Below, one piece after another: positions 8,430 through 15,676 of a DNA stretch of 45,882 nucleotides. The notes below the pieces were generated by a model. It saw nothing but the letters and a program-made list of their open reading frames with translations. It was not told the DNA's origin and did no database searches. Source of the stretch: Gp6-AA40 sp035496255 (GTDB lineage: Bacteria > Acidobacteriota > Vicinamibacteria > Vicinamibacterales > UBA2999); NCBI GenBank assembly GCA_035496255.1, contig DATJEU010000023.1, forward strand, positions 1 to 45,882, in the 5' to 3' direction. Each line of letters starts with the position of its first letter. The stretch's first letter is position 1. Made by a program: the position numbers and the translations under genes.

Positions 8430-9245
8430 GTGAGCGGTCGGCGGCCCATCGGTATCTTCGATTCAGGGCTGGGCGGTTTATCCGTCCTGCGCGAGCTCGT
8501 GCGCGTGCTGCCGAATGAAGACGTGGTCTACGTCGCGGACTCGGCGCACGTGCCATATGGCCCGAAGCCGCCGGCGTTCATTCGGGCCCGTTCACTCACG
8601 ATCACGAAGTTCCTGGTCGGCGTCCACAACGCGAAAGCAGTTGTCGTCGCCTGCAATACCGCGACAACGCATGCGGTCGAGATGCTGCGCCGGGAATTTC
8701 CGGATGTCCCGATCGTCGGCATGGAGCCGGCGATCAAGCCAGCGGCAGCCGCCACGCGGAGCGGAACGGTTGGTGTGCTGGCAACCCAGGCGACGCTGGG
8801 TGGCGAGCGCTTTGTCGACCTCGCGCAGCGGTACAGCGAGGGTATCGAGTTGCTCACGCAGCCCAGTCCTGGTCTGGTCGAATGTGTCGAGGCCGGCGAC
8901 GTGAACGGGCCGGAGGCGGAACGGCTGCTGCGTGCCTACACCGAGCCGATGCTGGCGCGCGGCGCGGACACGATTGTCCTCGGTTGCACACATTATCCCT
9001 TCCTCCGCGACAGGCTTCAGGGGATCGTGGGCAACGATGTGAAGATCATCGACACCGGCGAGGCCGTGGCGCGACAGACTGTCCGCGTGCTCGAGCGCGT
9101 CGAACGGCTCGAACCATCCGAACGGCTCGAACAACCGGCAACCATCACGTACTATTCCAGTGGCGACGTCAACACCGCGCGGGCCGTCATTCAGACGTTG
9201 ATGCAGCAGCCCGTCGATCGCGTGTTGCCGCTGCCGTTCCCGTAA
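8430..9245 (+). CDS. murI: Glutamate racemase
   Basis: MurI interconverts L- and D-glutamate in the cytoplasm to supply D-Glu for peptidoglycan. The 271-residue product has the N-terminal GIFDSGLGGLSVL motif with the catalytic Asp-Ser, the first cysteine in VACNTATTH (Cys75) and the second in LGCTHYPFL (Cys186), as in cofactor-independent racemases. The protein starts at GTG 8430, right before the conserved motif. There is no clear Shine-Dalgarno; TAAGTT lies 6 bases upstream, so the message may be leaderless. The C-terminus has a short repeat (RVERLEPSERLEQ) not typical of the family. adk follows after a repeat-filled gap. Confidence 0.95.
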   Translation: MSGRRPIGIFDSGLGGLSVLRELVRVLPNEDVVYVADSAHVPYGPKPPAFIRARSLTITKFLVGVHNAKAVVVACNTATTHAVEMLRREFPDVPIVGMEPAIKPAAAATRSGTVGVLATQATLGGERFVDLAQRYSEGIELLTQPSPGLVECVEAGDVNGPEAERLLRAYTEPMLARGADTIVLGCTHYPFLRDRLQGIVGNDVKIIDTGEAVARQTVRVLERVERLEPSERLEQPATITYYSSGDVNTARAVIQTLMQQPVDRVLPLPFP

Positions 9246-9280
9246 CGCGTCGTTGACCGACGGGCGCGCCGCCAATTCCG

Positions 9281-9367
9281 TAGAGGCCGACCTTCAGGTC
9301 GGCCTTGGGACCAGGATCGCAGACACCATCTCGAGGCTGGCCCAGTCCGACCTTCAGGTCGGCCTCT
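9281..9367. repeat. Two oppositely oriented CCGACCT-TC-AGGTCGG hairpins
   Basis: The first copy (9283-9306) is GAGGCCGACCT, TC, AGGTCGGCCTT. The second (9347-9362, with flank to 9367) is CCGACCT, TC, AGGTCGG followed by CCTCT. The shared GTAGAGGCC-like flank points in opposite directions, so the two units form an inverted pair about 40 bases apart between murI and adk. Related units are at 37333 and 45038. Confidence 0.75.
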
Positions 9368-9413
9368 GCGAGCGTTGAGGTCGCTTCGATCGCGTACTCT
9401 AAGAACTCACCGG

Positions 9414-10061
9414 ATGGAGCTGAATCTCGTGTTGCTGGGTCCGCCTGGCGCCGGCAAGGGCACGCAGGCGACGCATCTGCAACGCCAGTGGGGAATCCCG
9501 CATATTTCAACCGGCGCCATGCTGCGCGACGCCGTCAAACGGCGCACGCCTCTGGGGCTGGAAGTCGAAGCGATTCTCGCGAGCGGTGGACTGGTTGACG
9601 ATGGCTTGATGACCGGCATCGTTCGCGAGCGATTGCAGGAGACCGACTGCCGCAACGGCTTTCTGCTCGACGGCTTTCCACGGACCGTGCCACAGGCGCA
9701 CGCGCTTGATCGTCTGATCGTCGGCCGGTCACCGCTGGTGATTCTCGAGGTCGCGTGTCCCGACGAAGATATCGTCCGGCGCCTCGCCTCGCGTGTCGTC
9801 TGTTCGGAATGCGGCAGGAACGCCCCGGAAGAAGTCGAGCACCCGACCTGTCACGACTGCGGTGGCCCGCTGGTGCAGCGGCAGGACGACAAGGCGTCGG
9901 TGGTGCGGAATCGATTGCAGGTTTATCACGAGCAGACGGCGCCGCTCATCGAGTATTACGAAGCGCGCCCGACCTTTTGTCGCGTCAACGGTAATCAGCT
10001 CTTCGACGCCGTCGCCCGCGACATCACCGGCGCCCTGGCGCGGATCCGTCGCGGATGGTGA
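9414..10061 (+). CDS. adk: Adenylate kinase
   Basis: Adk catalyses ATP + AMP = 2 ADP in the cytoplasm. The 215-residue protein shows the P-loop GPPGAGKGTQ near the start, AMP-site ISTGAMLRDAV, DGFPRTVPQAHAL, and the LID arginines (RLASRVV, RNRLQVYHEQT). The LID contains four cysteines in a C-x2-C...C-x2-C pattern (CSECGRN, CHDCGGP), a zinc-binding LID. ATG 9414 places the P-loop about 7 residues in, as usual. The 3' end overlaps an opposite-strand gene by 38 bases. Here adk is away from the ribosomal protein cluster that often carries it, so it could be a second copy in the genome. Confidence 0.95.
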   Translation: MELNLVLLGPPGAGKGTQATHLQRQWGIPHISTGAMLRDAVKRRTPLGLEVEAILASGGLVDDGLMTGIVRERLQETDCRNGFLLDGFPRTVPQAHALDRLIVGRSPLVILEVACPDEDIVRRLASRVVCSECGRNAPEEVEHPTCHDCGGPLVQRQDDKASVVRNRLQVYHEQTAPLIEYYEARPTFCRVNGNQLFDAVARDITGALARIRRGW

Positions 10062-10455
10062 TCGCGACCCGATAGAGCGCCTCCTGCGTCGCGGCAAGCT
10101 CGCAGGCGACGTCCTCGAGGATGACGTCGAACAGCTCCCGCTCGACCGCCGGCAACGCCCGCCGGACCGCGTCGATCGCCGCGGGCCTGCCGTCGCGATC
10201 GAAGCCGAACCTGGCATCACTGCGCGCCATCGCCGTCAGCAGTTGTTGCCAGGCGTCATCAAACGCACGCACATCGCCGGCGAACGTGGCGGCGGCCTGT
10301 GGAAGATGGGCGGCGCACGCCGACGCGAGCGCGGCAATCGAGGCGTCAGTGGCCGCAATCGAGGCCTCAGTGGCGCGGACCTTGTCAGGTCCGCGATCGT
10401 CAGCGGCCCCCGCCGCCTCGGCGGCGGGGTGAGAGGGCTCCGGGGGAGTGGTCAT
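10024..10455 (-). CDS. Hypothetical protein with a repeat-encoded N-terminus
   Basis: The 143-residue product has no signal peptide or membrane segment. The N-terminal 30 residues are Pro/Ala-rich and include GPDKVRATEAS, which is the translation of the dispersed hairpin at 10371-10395. The rest is a helical, leucine/alanine-rich domain (FDDAWQQLLTAMARSDARF, AVERELFDVILEDVACELA). I do not recognise a family. It begins 9 bases after the stop of the metallothionein-like gene on the same strand, so translation is probably coupled. It runs 38 bases into the 3' end of adk on the other strand. Confidence 0.6.
   Translation of the reverse strand: MTTPPEPSHPAAEAAGAADDRGPDKVRATEASIAATDASIAALASACAAHLPQAAATFAGDVRAFDDAWQQLLTAMARSDARFGFDRDGRPAAIDAVRRALPAVERELFDVILEDVACELAATQEALYRVAITIRDGSAPGRR
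10371..10395. repeat. Dispersed hairpin inside a coding region
   Basis: CGCGGACCT, loop TGTC, AGGTCCGCG forms a perfect 9-bp stem, preceded by TGG as in the sister copies at 7734 and 25652. Here it lies within the 10024-10455 gene and is translated (minus strand) as RGPDKVRA. Confidence 0.75.
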
Positions 10456-10464
10456 CGCCAGTGA

Positions 10465-10614
10465 TCAGCGGCAGGCCGGATGCTGACAATCGCATCGCAG
10501 CTCGATGCGTTCTCCAGCCTGCTTGCAGTGTTCGCTGCAGTACTTGCCAAACGCGCCGCCGGGTTGAACCGTGCACTCGCATGACGGATGCGCGCACTTC
10601 TTGGAATCTGCCAC
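10465..10614 (-). CDS. Metallothionein-like cysteine-rich peptide
   Basis: The 49-residue peptide has eight cysteines (7, 12, 14, 26, 30, 41, 43, 48) and four histidines in a C-AHP-S-C-x-C ... YCSEHC ... C-x-C-QHP-x-C pattern. This is the arrangement of bacterial SmtA/BmtA-type metallothioneins, which bind zinc or other soft metals in a cluster. It starts at GTG 10614, chosen because GGAGG ends 6 bases upstream and the cysteine motif begins at residue 7. It is likely cotranscribed with the 143-residue gene that follows. Metal binding is inferred from cysteine spacing only. Confidence 0.75.
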   Translation of the reverse strand: MADSKKCAHPSCECTVQPGGAFGKYCSEHCKQAGERIELRCDCQHPACR

Positions 10615-10695
10615 GACGCACCTCCGATGTCCCTCGACTCTACGCCTGCTGGCGTCCAGGTTCAAAGCACAGGAATGCAGAGTTTCAAATTCGTC

Positions 10696-10701
10696 TACAA
10701 T
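10696..10701 (+). promoter_or_regulatory. -10 element of a probably leaderless transcript
   Basis: TACAAT ends 8 bases before the ATG at 10710 and no ribosome-binding site lies between. Initiation at the usual distance would put the transcript start at or next to the start codon. Confidence 0.45.
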
Positions 10702-10709
10702 TCGCGGCC

Positions 10710-11609
10710 ATGAAGAGGAGAGACTTCCTGACCACCGTCGCCGCCGGTATGGCTGCGACTCCCTTTGTCGGCGCCCAGGCGCCGCGGGGCGCAGGACCCG
10801 CCGCCCAAGGGACGTCCCCGGCGCCGGCACGCACGAAACTCCGGCAGAGCGTCATGGCCTCCGTCTGGACCGGCACCAATCTCTCCTTCGAGGATCGGTG
10901 CAAGACACTGGCGCGGATCGGGTTCAAGGGCATGGACCTCGCGACGGCACAGCAGGTACCCATGCTGAAGCAGTACGGGTTGACCCCGGCGCTGATGACG
11001 GGCACCGGCACCAGTTTTCAAGAGGGACTGATCCGGAAAGAGCTGCACGACAAGTTCGAGGCCGCGTTCCACACCGGCATCGATACCTGCGCCGCGGTCG
11101 GGTGCCCGACGCTGATCGCCTTGCCGGGCGAACGGCGCGGCATGGCTCGACAGGAATCGGTCGATAACGCGGTGGCCATCTTCAATCGCGTGAAGGGCTA
11201 CGCCGAGCAGAAGGGCGTGACGCTCTGCATGGAGATCACCAATTCCAAGGTTGCCGCCGATCAGCGCACCGACCAGGTGTTCAATCACCTGGATTGGGGC
11301 CTGGATGTCGTCAAGCAGGTGAATTCGAACCGCGTGAAGATTTTGTTCGACATCTATCACGTGCAGATTGCCGATGGTGATGTGACACGTAACCTGCGGG
11401 ACAACATCGACCACATCTGCCACATCCACGTCGCCGGTGTTCCGAGCCGTCAGGAGATCGACGACAAACAGGAGCTGAACTACCGGTTCATCGCCGGGGC
11501 GATCGCCGACCTCGGCTTCACCGGTTTCGTGGCGCACGAGTGGCGTCCCGGCCCTGGTCGCGATGCCATCAAGAGTCTCGAGCAGTGCTTCGAGATCATC
11601 GACGTCTAG
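10710..11609 (+). CDS. Hydroxypyruvate isomerase-like TIM-barrel protein, Tat-exported
   Basis: The 299-residue product begins MKRRDFLTTVAAGMAATPF, a twin-arginine signal, so the protein is likely exported folded. The barrel matches the xylose-isomerase-like/Hyi family: GFKGMDL, a metal-ligand region MEITNSK, FDIYHVQIADGD, the HIHVAGVPSRQEIDDKQELN segment and the final GFVAHEWRPG. In the cytoplasmic family this fold converts hydroxypyruvate and tartronate semialdehyde or isomerises sugar phosphates; an exported member may act on another sugar. ATG 10710 is chosen because the Tat motif follows at once. The upstream open frame is non-coding. A second Tat-exported barrel protein is encoded at 14473. 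Confidence 0.87.
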   Translation: MKRRDFLTTVAAGMAATPFVGAQAPRGAGPAAQGTSPAPARTKLRQSVMASVWTGTNLSFEDRCKTLARIGFKGMDLATAQQVPMLKQYGLTPALMTGTGTSFQEGLIRKELHDKFEAAFHTGIDTCAAVGCPTLIALPGERRGMARQESVDNAVAIFNRVKGYAEQKGVTLCMEITNSKVAADQRTDQVFNHLDWGLDVVKQVNSNRVKILFDIYHVQIADGDVTRNLRDNIDHICHIHVAGVPSRQEIDDKQELNYRFIAGAIADLGFTGFVAHEWRPGPGRDAIKSLEQCFEIIDV

Positions 11610-13462
11610 TTCGCGGTGCGCTGGCTGCTGCCGTCGTGCTCGCGGCAGCGGCGGTTGACGCGCAGACGACAGCACCGGCTTCGCCGAAGCCGGATGCCAC
11701 CGCGATTCGCGACGCCGCCGCGCGCGGCGTCGCCACCATCACGGCGGCGCAGAAGGTCTGGGCGAACTCGAAGCAGGTCTGCGCCTCCTGCCACCATCAG
11801 TTCCAGCCGGCGCACGCCTTCAAGGCGGCCCGCGCGCACGGCATTCCCGTCGACGAAGCGGTCGCGCGCGCCGACGCGGCGACGGCGTTCACCTACGCCG
11901 ACCTCGATCGCGCCATCCAATACACGCACGTGATCGAGCCGGCCGTGGACGATGCGCAGCGGCTGGTGGCGGCGGATGCGGCAGGGGTAGCGCCGAACCT
12001 CGCTGCGGCGGTGTATGTCAGGCTGTTGATCGCACGTCAGAACCCCGACGGCACGTGGGACAGCTACCACCAGCGGCCGCCGTCGTCGTACAGCCGGTTC
12101 ACGTTCGCGGCGCTCGGTCTGCGCGCGGTGCAGCTCTATCACCATCCACTGCAGGCGGCCGCCGCGGACGCGGCGGTGAAGCGCGCGGCGATGTACCTCG
12201 ACTCGCATACGCCGGCGTCGACCGAAGAACGCGCGTATCGACTGATCGGACTGAAGTGGGCCGGTGCCTCTCCGGCGAGGCTCGCGGCGCTCGCACGCAG
12301 CCTGCAGGCACAACAGCGACCGGACGGCGGCTGGCAGGCGATCCGGGGACGAGACAGCGACGTCTATTCGACGGCGCAATCCCTCGTGGCGCTGCACGAG
12401 GCCGGCGGCGTGCCGACTACCAATCCAGGCTGGCAGCGCGGGATCGCGTTCCTGCTGCAGGCGCAGACCGCCGACGGTGCGTGGCACATGAAGTCGCGCC
12501 TGTTCCCGCCGGCGCCGCTCAGCCCGCCGTACTTCGATGCCGGCTACCCGGGCCAACACGATCAGTTCCTGTCGTTGTCGGCGGCGAGCTGGGCGGTGAT
12601 GGCGCTTGCCGACGCTCTCGGGCCGGGACAGCCGGTCACCACCGCGCCGCTTCCAGGCGTCGTACCGGCGGACGTCGAGCCGTGGGAAGAGAAGGTGTTG
12701 TTCGGCAGCGTCGCGGACCTCAGGGCGTTGCTCGACAGCGGGCTGAGTCCGAACGTTGCGACGAAGGGCGGTGTGACGCTGTTGATGGCGGCGGCGCCCG
12801 ACGTCGAGAAGATGCGGCTGCTGATCGATCGCGACGCCGACGTCAACGCGAAATCGAAGGTGCGGTTCACGGCGTTGATGGTGGCAGCGAACTACCAGGG
12901 GTCGGACGCCGCGATGAACCTGCTGCTCGATCACGGCGCGCGGGTGGCGCTGCAGGATGGCGAGGAAGCGCCGGTCTTCAACGCCAACGCGTTCTTCATC
13001 GCGTCCTATGCCGGTAACGCCGCGATCCTGAAGCGCCTTGCGGCAGCCGGCGCGAATACGAATCTGCCGATGCTGCTGATCGGTACATCGCGCGAGACGC
13101 CGATGCTGGGGGCCTTCAAGTTCGGCGACATGGAGGTGGCGAAGGCGCTGCTGGATCTCGGCGCGCCCGTCGACTTCGCCGATGGCAACGGCATCACGAT
13201 GCTGGGGCGGACGGTGCTGAATAACGACCTGCCGATGGCCCGCCTGATGATCCAGCGCGGCGCCGACGTCAATCACGTCGACAAGCTGGGGATGACGCCG
13301 CTGCTGTGGGCTTCAGCGATCGATTTCGGCGACGACGAGATGATCCGGCTGCTGCTGGGAGCTGGGGCAAGCCGCGACGCGAAGAACAAGGAGGGCCTCA
13401 CGCCCGCCGAGCTCGCGGGCGCCCACGGCAACCGCGAGTTGGCGGTGGCGGTTGGACGATAA
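11585..13462 (+). CDS. Secreted c-heme motif / QW-repeat / ankyrin fusion protein
   Basis: The protein has about 625 residues with a signal peptide (ALAAAVVLAAAAVDAQ). Near residue 66 a single CASCHH motif could bind c-type heme. Residues about 100-360 look like a prenyltransferase/squalene-cyclase alpha-toroid with QW-type units (RQNPDGTW near 151, QQRPDGGW near 242, QTADGAW near 294). From about 365 to the end there are six or more ankyrin repeats (ALLDSGLSPNVATKGGVTLL, DADVNAKSKVRFTALMVAA, RGADVNHVDKLGMTPLLWA). The start is uncertain: GTG 11585 gives a compact signal peptide and overlaps the previous gene by 25 bases; GTG 11540 is possible. Probably periplasmic. Catalysis cannot be claimed; the acidic cyclase motif DxDD was not seen. 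Confidence 0.8.
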   Translation: MLRDHRRLVRGALAAAVVLAAAAVDAQTTAPASPKPDATAIRDAAARGVATITAAQKVWANSKQVCASCHHQFQPAHAFKAARAHGIPVDEAVARADAATAFTYADLDRAIQYTHVIEPAVDDAQRLVAADAAGVAPNLAAAVYVRLLIARQNPDGTWDSYHQRPPSSYSRFTFAALGLRAVQLYHHPLQAAAADAAVKRAAMYLDSHTPASTEERAYRLIGLKWAGASPARLAALARSLQAQQRPDGGWQAIRGRDSDVYSTAQSLVALHEAGGVPTTNPGWQRGIAFLLQAQTADGAWHMKSRLFPPAPLSPPYFDAGYPGQHDQFLSLSAASWAVMALADALGPGQPVTTAPLPGVVPADVEPWEEKVLFGSVADLRALLDSGLSPNVATKGGVTLLMAAAPDVEKMRLLIDRDADVNAKSKVRFTALMVAANYQGSDAAMNLLLDHGARVALQDGEEAPVFNANAFFIASYAGNAAILKRLAAAGANTNLPMLLIGTSRETPMLGAFKFGDMEVAKALLDLGAPVDFADGNGITMLGRTVLNNDLPMARLMIQRGADVNHVDKLGMTPLLWASAIDFGDDEMIRLLLGAGASRDAKNKEGLTPAELAGAHGNRELAVAVGR

Positions 13463-13490
13463 CGGAGATGCCGGAGGCAACGGGGGCACC

Positions 13491-13726
13491 GGAGAAACGG
13501 AGCACCGGAGATGAACGGCGCTGCGTCGCTGGCGCCGCCGTAGGCGGCCTGGTCACGTGAAGCAGCCAGATGCAAACCGCACAAGGACGCAGCGGCGGCG
13601 TGCATCTGGCTGCTTCGCGCGACCAGCACGGCCCGCTACGCGGCCCAGTCAGCGACGCAGGTGTGTGCTTCGCATCAGCCCATTGTGTCGCGTAACTCAT
13701 CGCTCTCCGTTCGGCTCCGTTTCTCC
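13491..13726. repeat. Large imperfect inverted repeat, 236 bases
   Basis: Paired arms: GGAGAAACGGAGC (13491-13503) with GCTCCGTTTCTCC (13714-13726); CTGCGTCGCTG (13521-13531) with CAGCGACGCAG (13650-13660); AGCAGCCAGATGCA (13561-13574) with TGCATCTGGCTGCT (13601-13614). Between these the arms keep partial similarity (GTAGGCGG..CTGGTC against GACCAG..CGCTACGCGG). The centre is a 26-base loop. It occupies most of the gap between the ankyrin-fusion and deacetylase genes. Confidence 0.8.
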
Positions 13727-13813
13727 GTTCCTCCTGTAAACCCGTTCCTCCGCCCTCTCCGCCTCCGCCCTCTCCGTCTCCGCCCGCTCCGTCCGCTCCG
13801 TCCGCTCCGTCCG
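13727..13813 (+). repeat. Degenerate CCGCTCCGT / CCGCCCTCT tandem array
   Basis: The strand is a run of CTCCG words with a 9-base period, clearest at the end, where CGCTCCGTC is repeated three times and then CGC. No gene is visible. It abuts the possible promoter of the deacetylase gene (TATCCT at 13818-13823, 8 bases before the TTG start). Confidence 0.7.
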
Positions 13814-13831
13814 CAGCTATCCTAAGCAGGA

Positions 13832-14476
13832 TTGGCATTTGAACTGACGCTCACATTCGACAACGGCCCGATGGCCGCCACGCCGATCGTGCTCGACCTC
13901 CTGAAGCAGTACGACATCAAGGCCACGTTCTTCGTCTGCGGCAAGCAGATGGTCCGGCCGGCGCTGCGCGAGTACGCGGTCCGCGCGCATGCCGAAGGGC
14001 ACTGGATTGGTAATCACACCTTCAGTCACGGACCGTCGTTTGGCAATCTTGACGACCCGCGGGTGGCCATCCAGGAAATCGACGAGACGCAGCGGCTGAT
14101 CGGCGACCTCGCGCATCCGGATCGCTGGTTCCGGCCGTACGCGAACAGCGGGCACCTCGACGCGCGTGTGTTGAACCGCGTCGCCCTCGATCACCTGCAG
14201 GCGGATGGCTACAGCATGGTGCTGTGGAATTCGCTGCCGCGCGACTGGGAGACGAGCGGGTGGGTGGAGATTGCGCTCGAGCACTGCGACGAGCAGCCGT
14301 GGAGCGTGATGGTGCTGCACGACAACTTCGATCGTGCGCTCCCGGGCCTCGAGCGGTTTCTGCCTGCAGTCCTCGAGAAGGGTGGCCGCTTCCGTCAGGA
14401 CTTTCCGCCCGAATGCGTTCCCATCCGCAAAGGCGCTATCATCTCGCCCATCGATCACCTGTTGAGGCCCTCATGA
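13832..14476 (+). CDS. NodB-type polysaccharide deacetylase family protein
   Basis: The 214-residue protein lacks a signal peptide, so it is probably cytoplasmic or non-classically placed. It shows the NodB fold motifs: TFDNGP (motif 1, with Asn where most members have the second, metal-binding Asp), KATFFVCG, and GNHTFSHG with the two metal-ligand histidines. RPYAN and VLHDNF follow toward the end. The TFDNGP variant is known in a subfamily, so activity may be kept or altered. It starts at TTG 13832: the motif begins 8 residues in, and no other start fits. The stop overlaps the next ATG by four bases (ATGA), indicating an operon with the Tat-exported isomerase-like gene. Confidence 0.85.
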   Translation: MAFELTLTFDNGPMAATPIVLDLLKQYDIKATFFVCGKQMVRPALREYAVRAHAEGHWIGNHTFSHGPSFGNLDDPRVAIQEIDETQRLIGDLAHPDRWFRPYANSGHLDARVLNRVALDHLQADGYSMVLWNSLPRDWETSGWVEIALEHCDEQPWSVMVLHDNFDRALPGLERFLPAVLEKGGRFRQDFPPECVPIRKGAIISPIDHLLRPS

Positions 14477-15447
14477 TCACTCGCCGCACGTTTCTGGCGA
14501 CGGCCGCCGCCGTACCGGCCGCGTCGCTGCTGTCCGACCTCGTCCTCGCCGCTCAGGGAACACCCGTGAAATCAGCGCCGCTCGGTCCACCGCCGACATC
14601 GCAGCAGGTCGCTGCGCGTCAGGGATTCTTCGTCTCGATGCACGAGGCCAGCTCCGAGCGCTTCGATTTTCCGACGGCGATGCAGGGTTACGCCAAAGCC
14701 GGCGTCCGCGCGGTCGAACCGAACCTCGTGAAGGTGCGCGAGTTCACGCAGAAGCCGGGCGAATCACCGGCGAGCGCGAAACGCGTGCTGGACGATGCCG
14801 GGTTGAAACCGGTGTCGTCGAGCAACCAGCTCGGGCTGCCGGAGCCGGGACAGAACCGCCAGCGCAGCCTCGACGACCTGAAATGGAAGGTGGAGCTCGC
14901 TCACGCGATCGGTGCCGACCGCATCGTCTGTCCCTCGGCCGGCCCGGGCATGTACAAGCGGGACGATTTCATGACGGCGTCGGACAACATGCGCGAGGCG
15001 GGCGAGATCGCGAAGCAGGCCGGCGTCACCTGCATGCTCGAGTTCGCGCGGACCTCGCATCTGGCGGGGTCGCTGCCGACCGCACTGATGATCGTGCGCA
15101 ACGCCAATCACCCGAACGTGCGGGTGATGATGGACACGTATCACTTCTGGGGCGGCATCAGTAAGTTCGAGGATCTCGATCTGCTGCACGACGGCGAGCT
15201 GTATCACCTGCACTTCGAAGACGTGCCGAGCGATCCACCGCGCGAGATCCAGGGCCAGCCGGATCGCGTGCTGCCGGGCGAAGGCATCGCGCCGCTGAAG
15301 CGGATTCTCGAGACGCTGAAGAAGAAGAAATACTCGGGCCCGCTGTCGTTCGAATCGTTCAAGCCGGAGCACGTTGCGATGGATCCGTTCGAGCTGGCGA
15401 CCAGAGTCCGCGGCGCCGTCGAGCCGATCATCAAGTCGGTGAGCTGA
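14473..15447 (+). CDS. Tat-exported sugar phosphate isomerase/epimerase-like protein
   Basis: The 324-residue product has a twin-arginine signal (MITRRTFLATAAAVPAASLL). The TIM-barrel part fits the xylose-isomerase-like AP-endonuclease-2 superfamily: GVRAVEPNLVKV, HAIGADRIVCPSAGPG, CMLEFARTS (metal-ligand Glu), VMMDTYHFW (Asp and His ligands), YHLHFEDVPSDPP and FESFKP. These proteins isomerise or epimerise sugars; exported members are frequent in Acidobacteria and Planctomycetes. The ATG overlaps the deacetylase stop. Together the two genes suggest processing of an amino-sugar or polysaccharide, which is inference. Confidence 0.86.
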   Translation: MITRRTFLATAAAVPAASLLSDLVLAAQGTPVKSAPLGPPPTSQQVAARQGFFVSMHEASSERFDFPTAMQGYAKAGVRAVEPNLVKVREFTQKPGESPASAKRVLDDAGLKPVSSSNQLGLPEPGQNRQRSLDDLKWKVELAHAIGADRIVCPSAGPGMYKRDDFMTASDNMREAGEIAKQAGVTCMLEFARTSHLAGSLPTALMIVRNANHPNVRVMMDTYHFWGGISKFEDLDLLHDGELYHLHFEDVPSDPPREIQGQPDRVLPGEGIAPLKRILETLKKKKYSGPLSFESFKPEHVAMDPFELATRVRGAVEPIIKSVS

Positions 15448-15460
15448 CACAGCGCCTCGT

Positions 15461-15635
15461 GAAATTACACTCGCGGGTGGCGCCGGGAGGGCCTCCCCAT
15501 TCCGCCCCGCAGTCGCCTCTCCCGTGGAGGTGCTTTTGGCGCCGAGGACGTCGGGGCCCCCGCCGCGCGGACGGTGCGCGGTGGGGTGGCCGCGGAATGG
15601 GGAAACCCGGCGACAGGACCCGCTCCGGTAATTTC
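15461..15635. mobile_element. MITE-like element with ~48-base inverted ends
   Basis: The left end 15461-15508 begins GAAATTACACTCGCGGGT and continues to CCCCATTCCGCCCC. The right end 15588-15635, reverse-complemented, begins GAAATTACCGGAGCGGGT and continues to CCCCATTCCGCGGCC. Alignment is near-continuous across about 48 bases with small gaps, and outer ends are identical for GAAATTAC. The 79-base GC-rich centre has no open frame. Size, structure and absence of coding fit a miniature inverted-repeat element or a large palindromic repeat. A clear target duplication was not seen. Confidence 0.6.
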
Positions 15636-15676
15636 TTTCCGCGCTCTCTAATTGCACGCGAGCAGAAGACCTCGGT

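Noticed and set aside
9281..9367. Possible CRISPR-like pair of repeats between murI and adk.
   Set aside because: The two units are inverted hairpins with a 2-base loop, not direct repeats with regular spacers, and no cas gene is in the window.
11606..13276. 556-codon minus-strand open frame opposite the ankyrin-fusion gene.
   Set aside because: Composition is dominated by Arg and His with no domain; the plus strand has a signal peptide and clear repeats.
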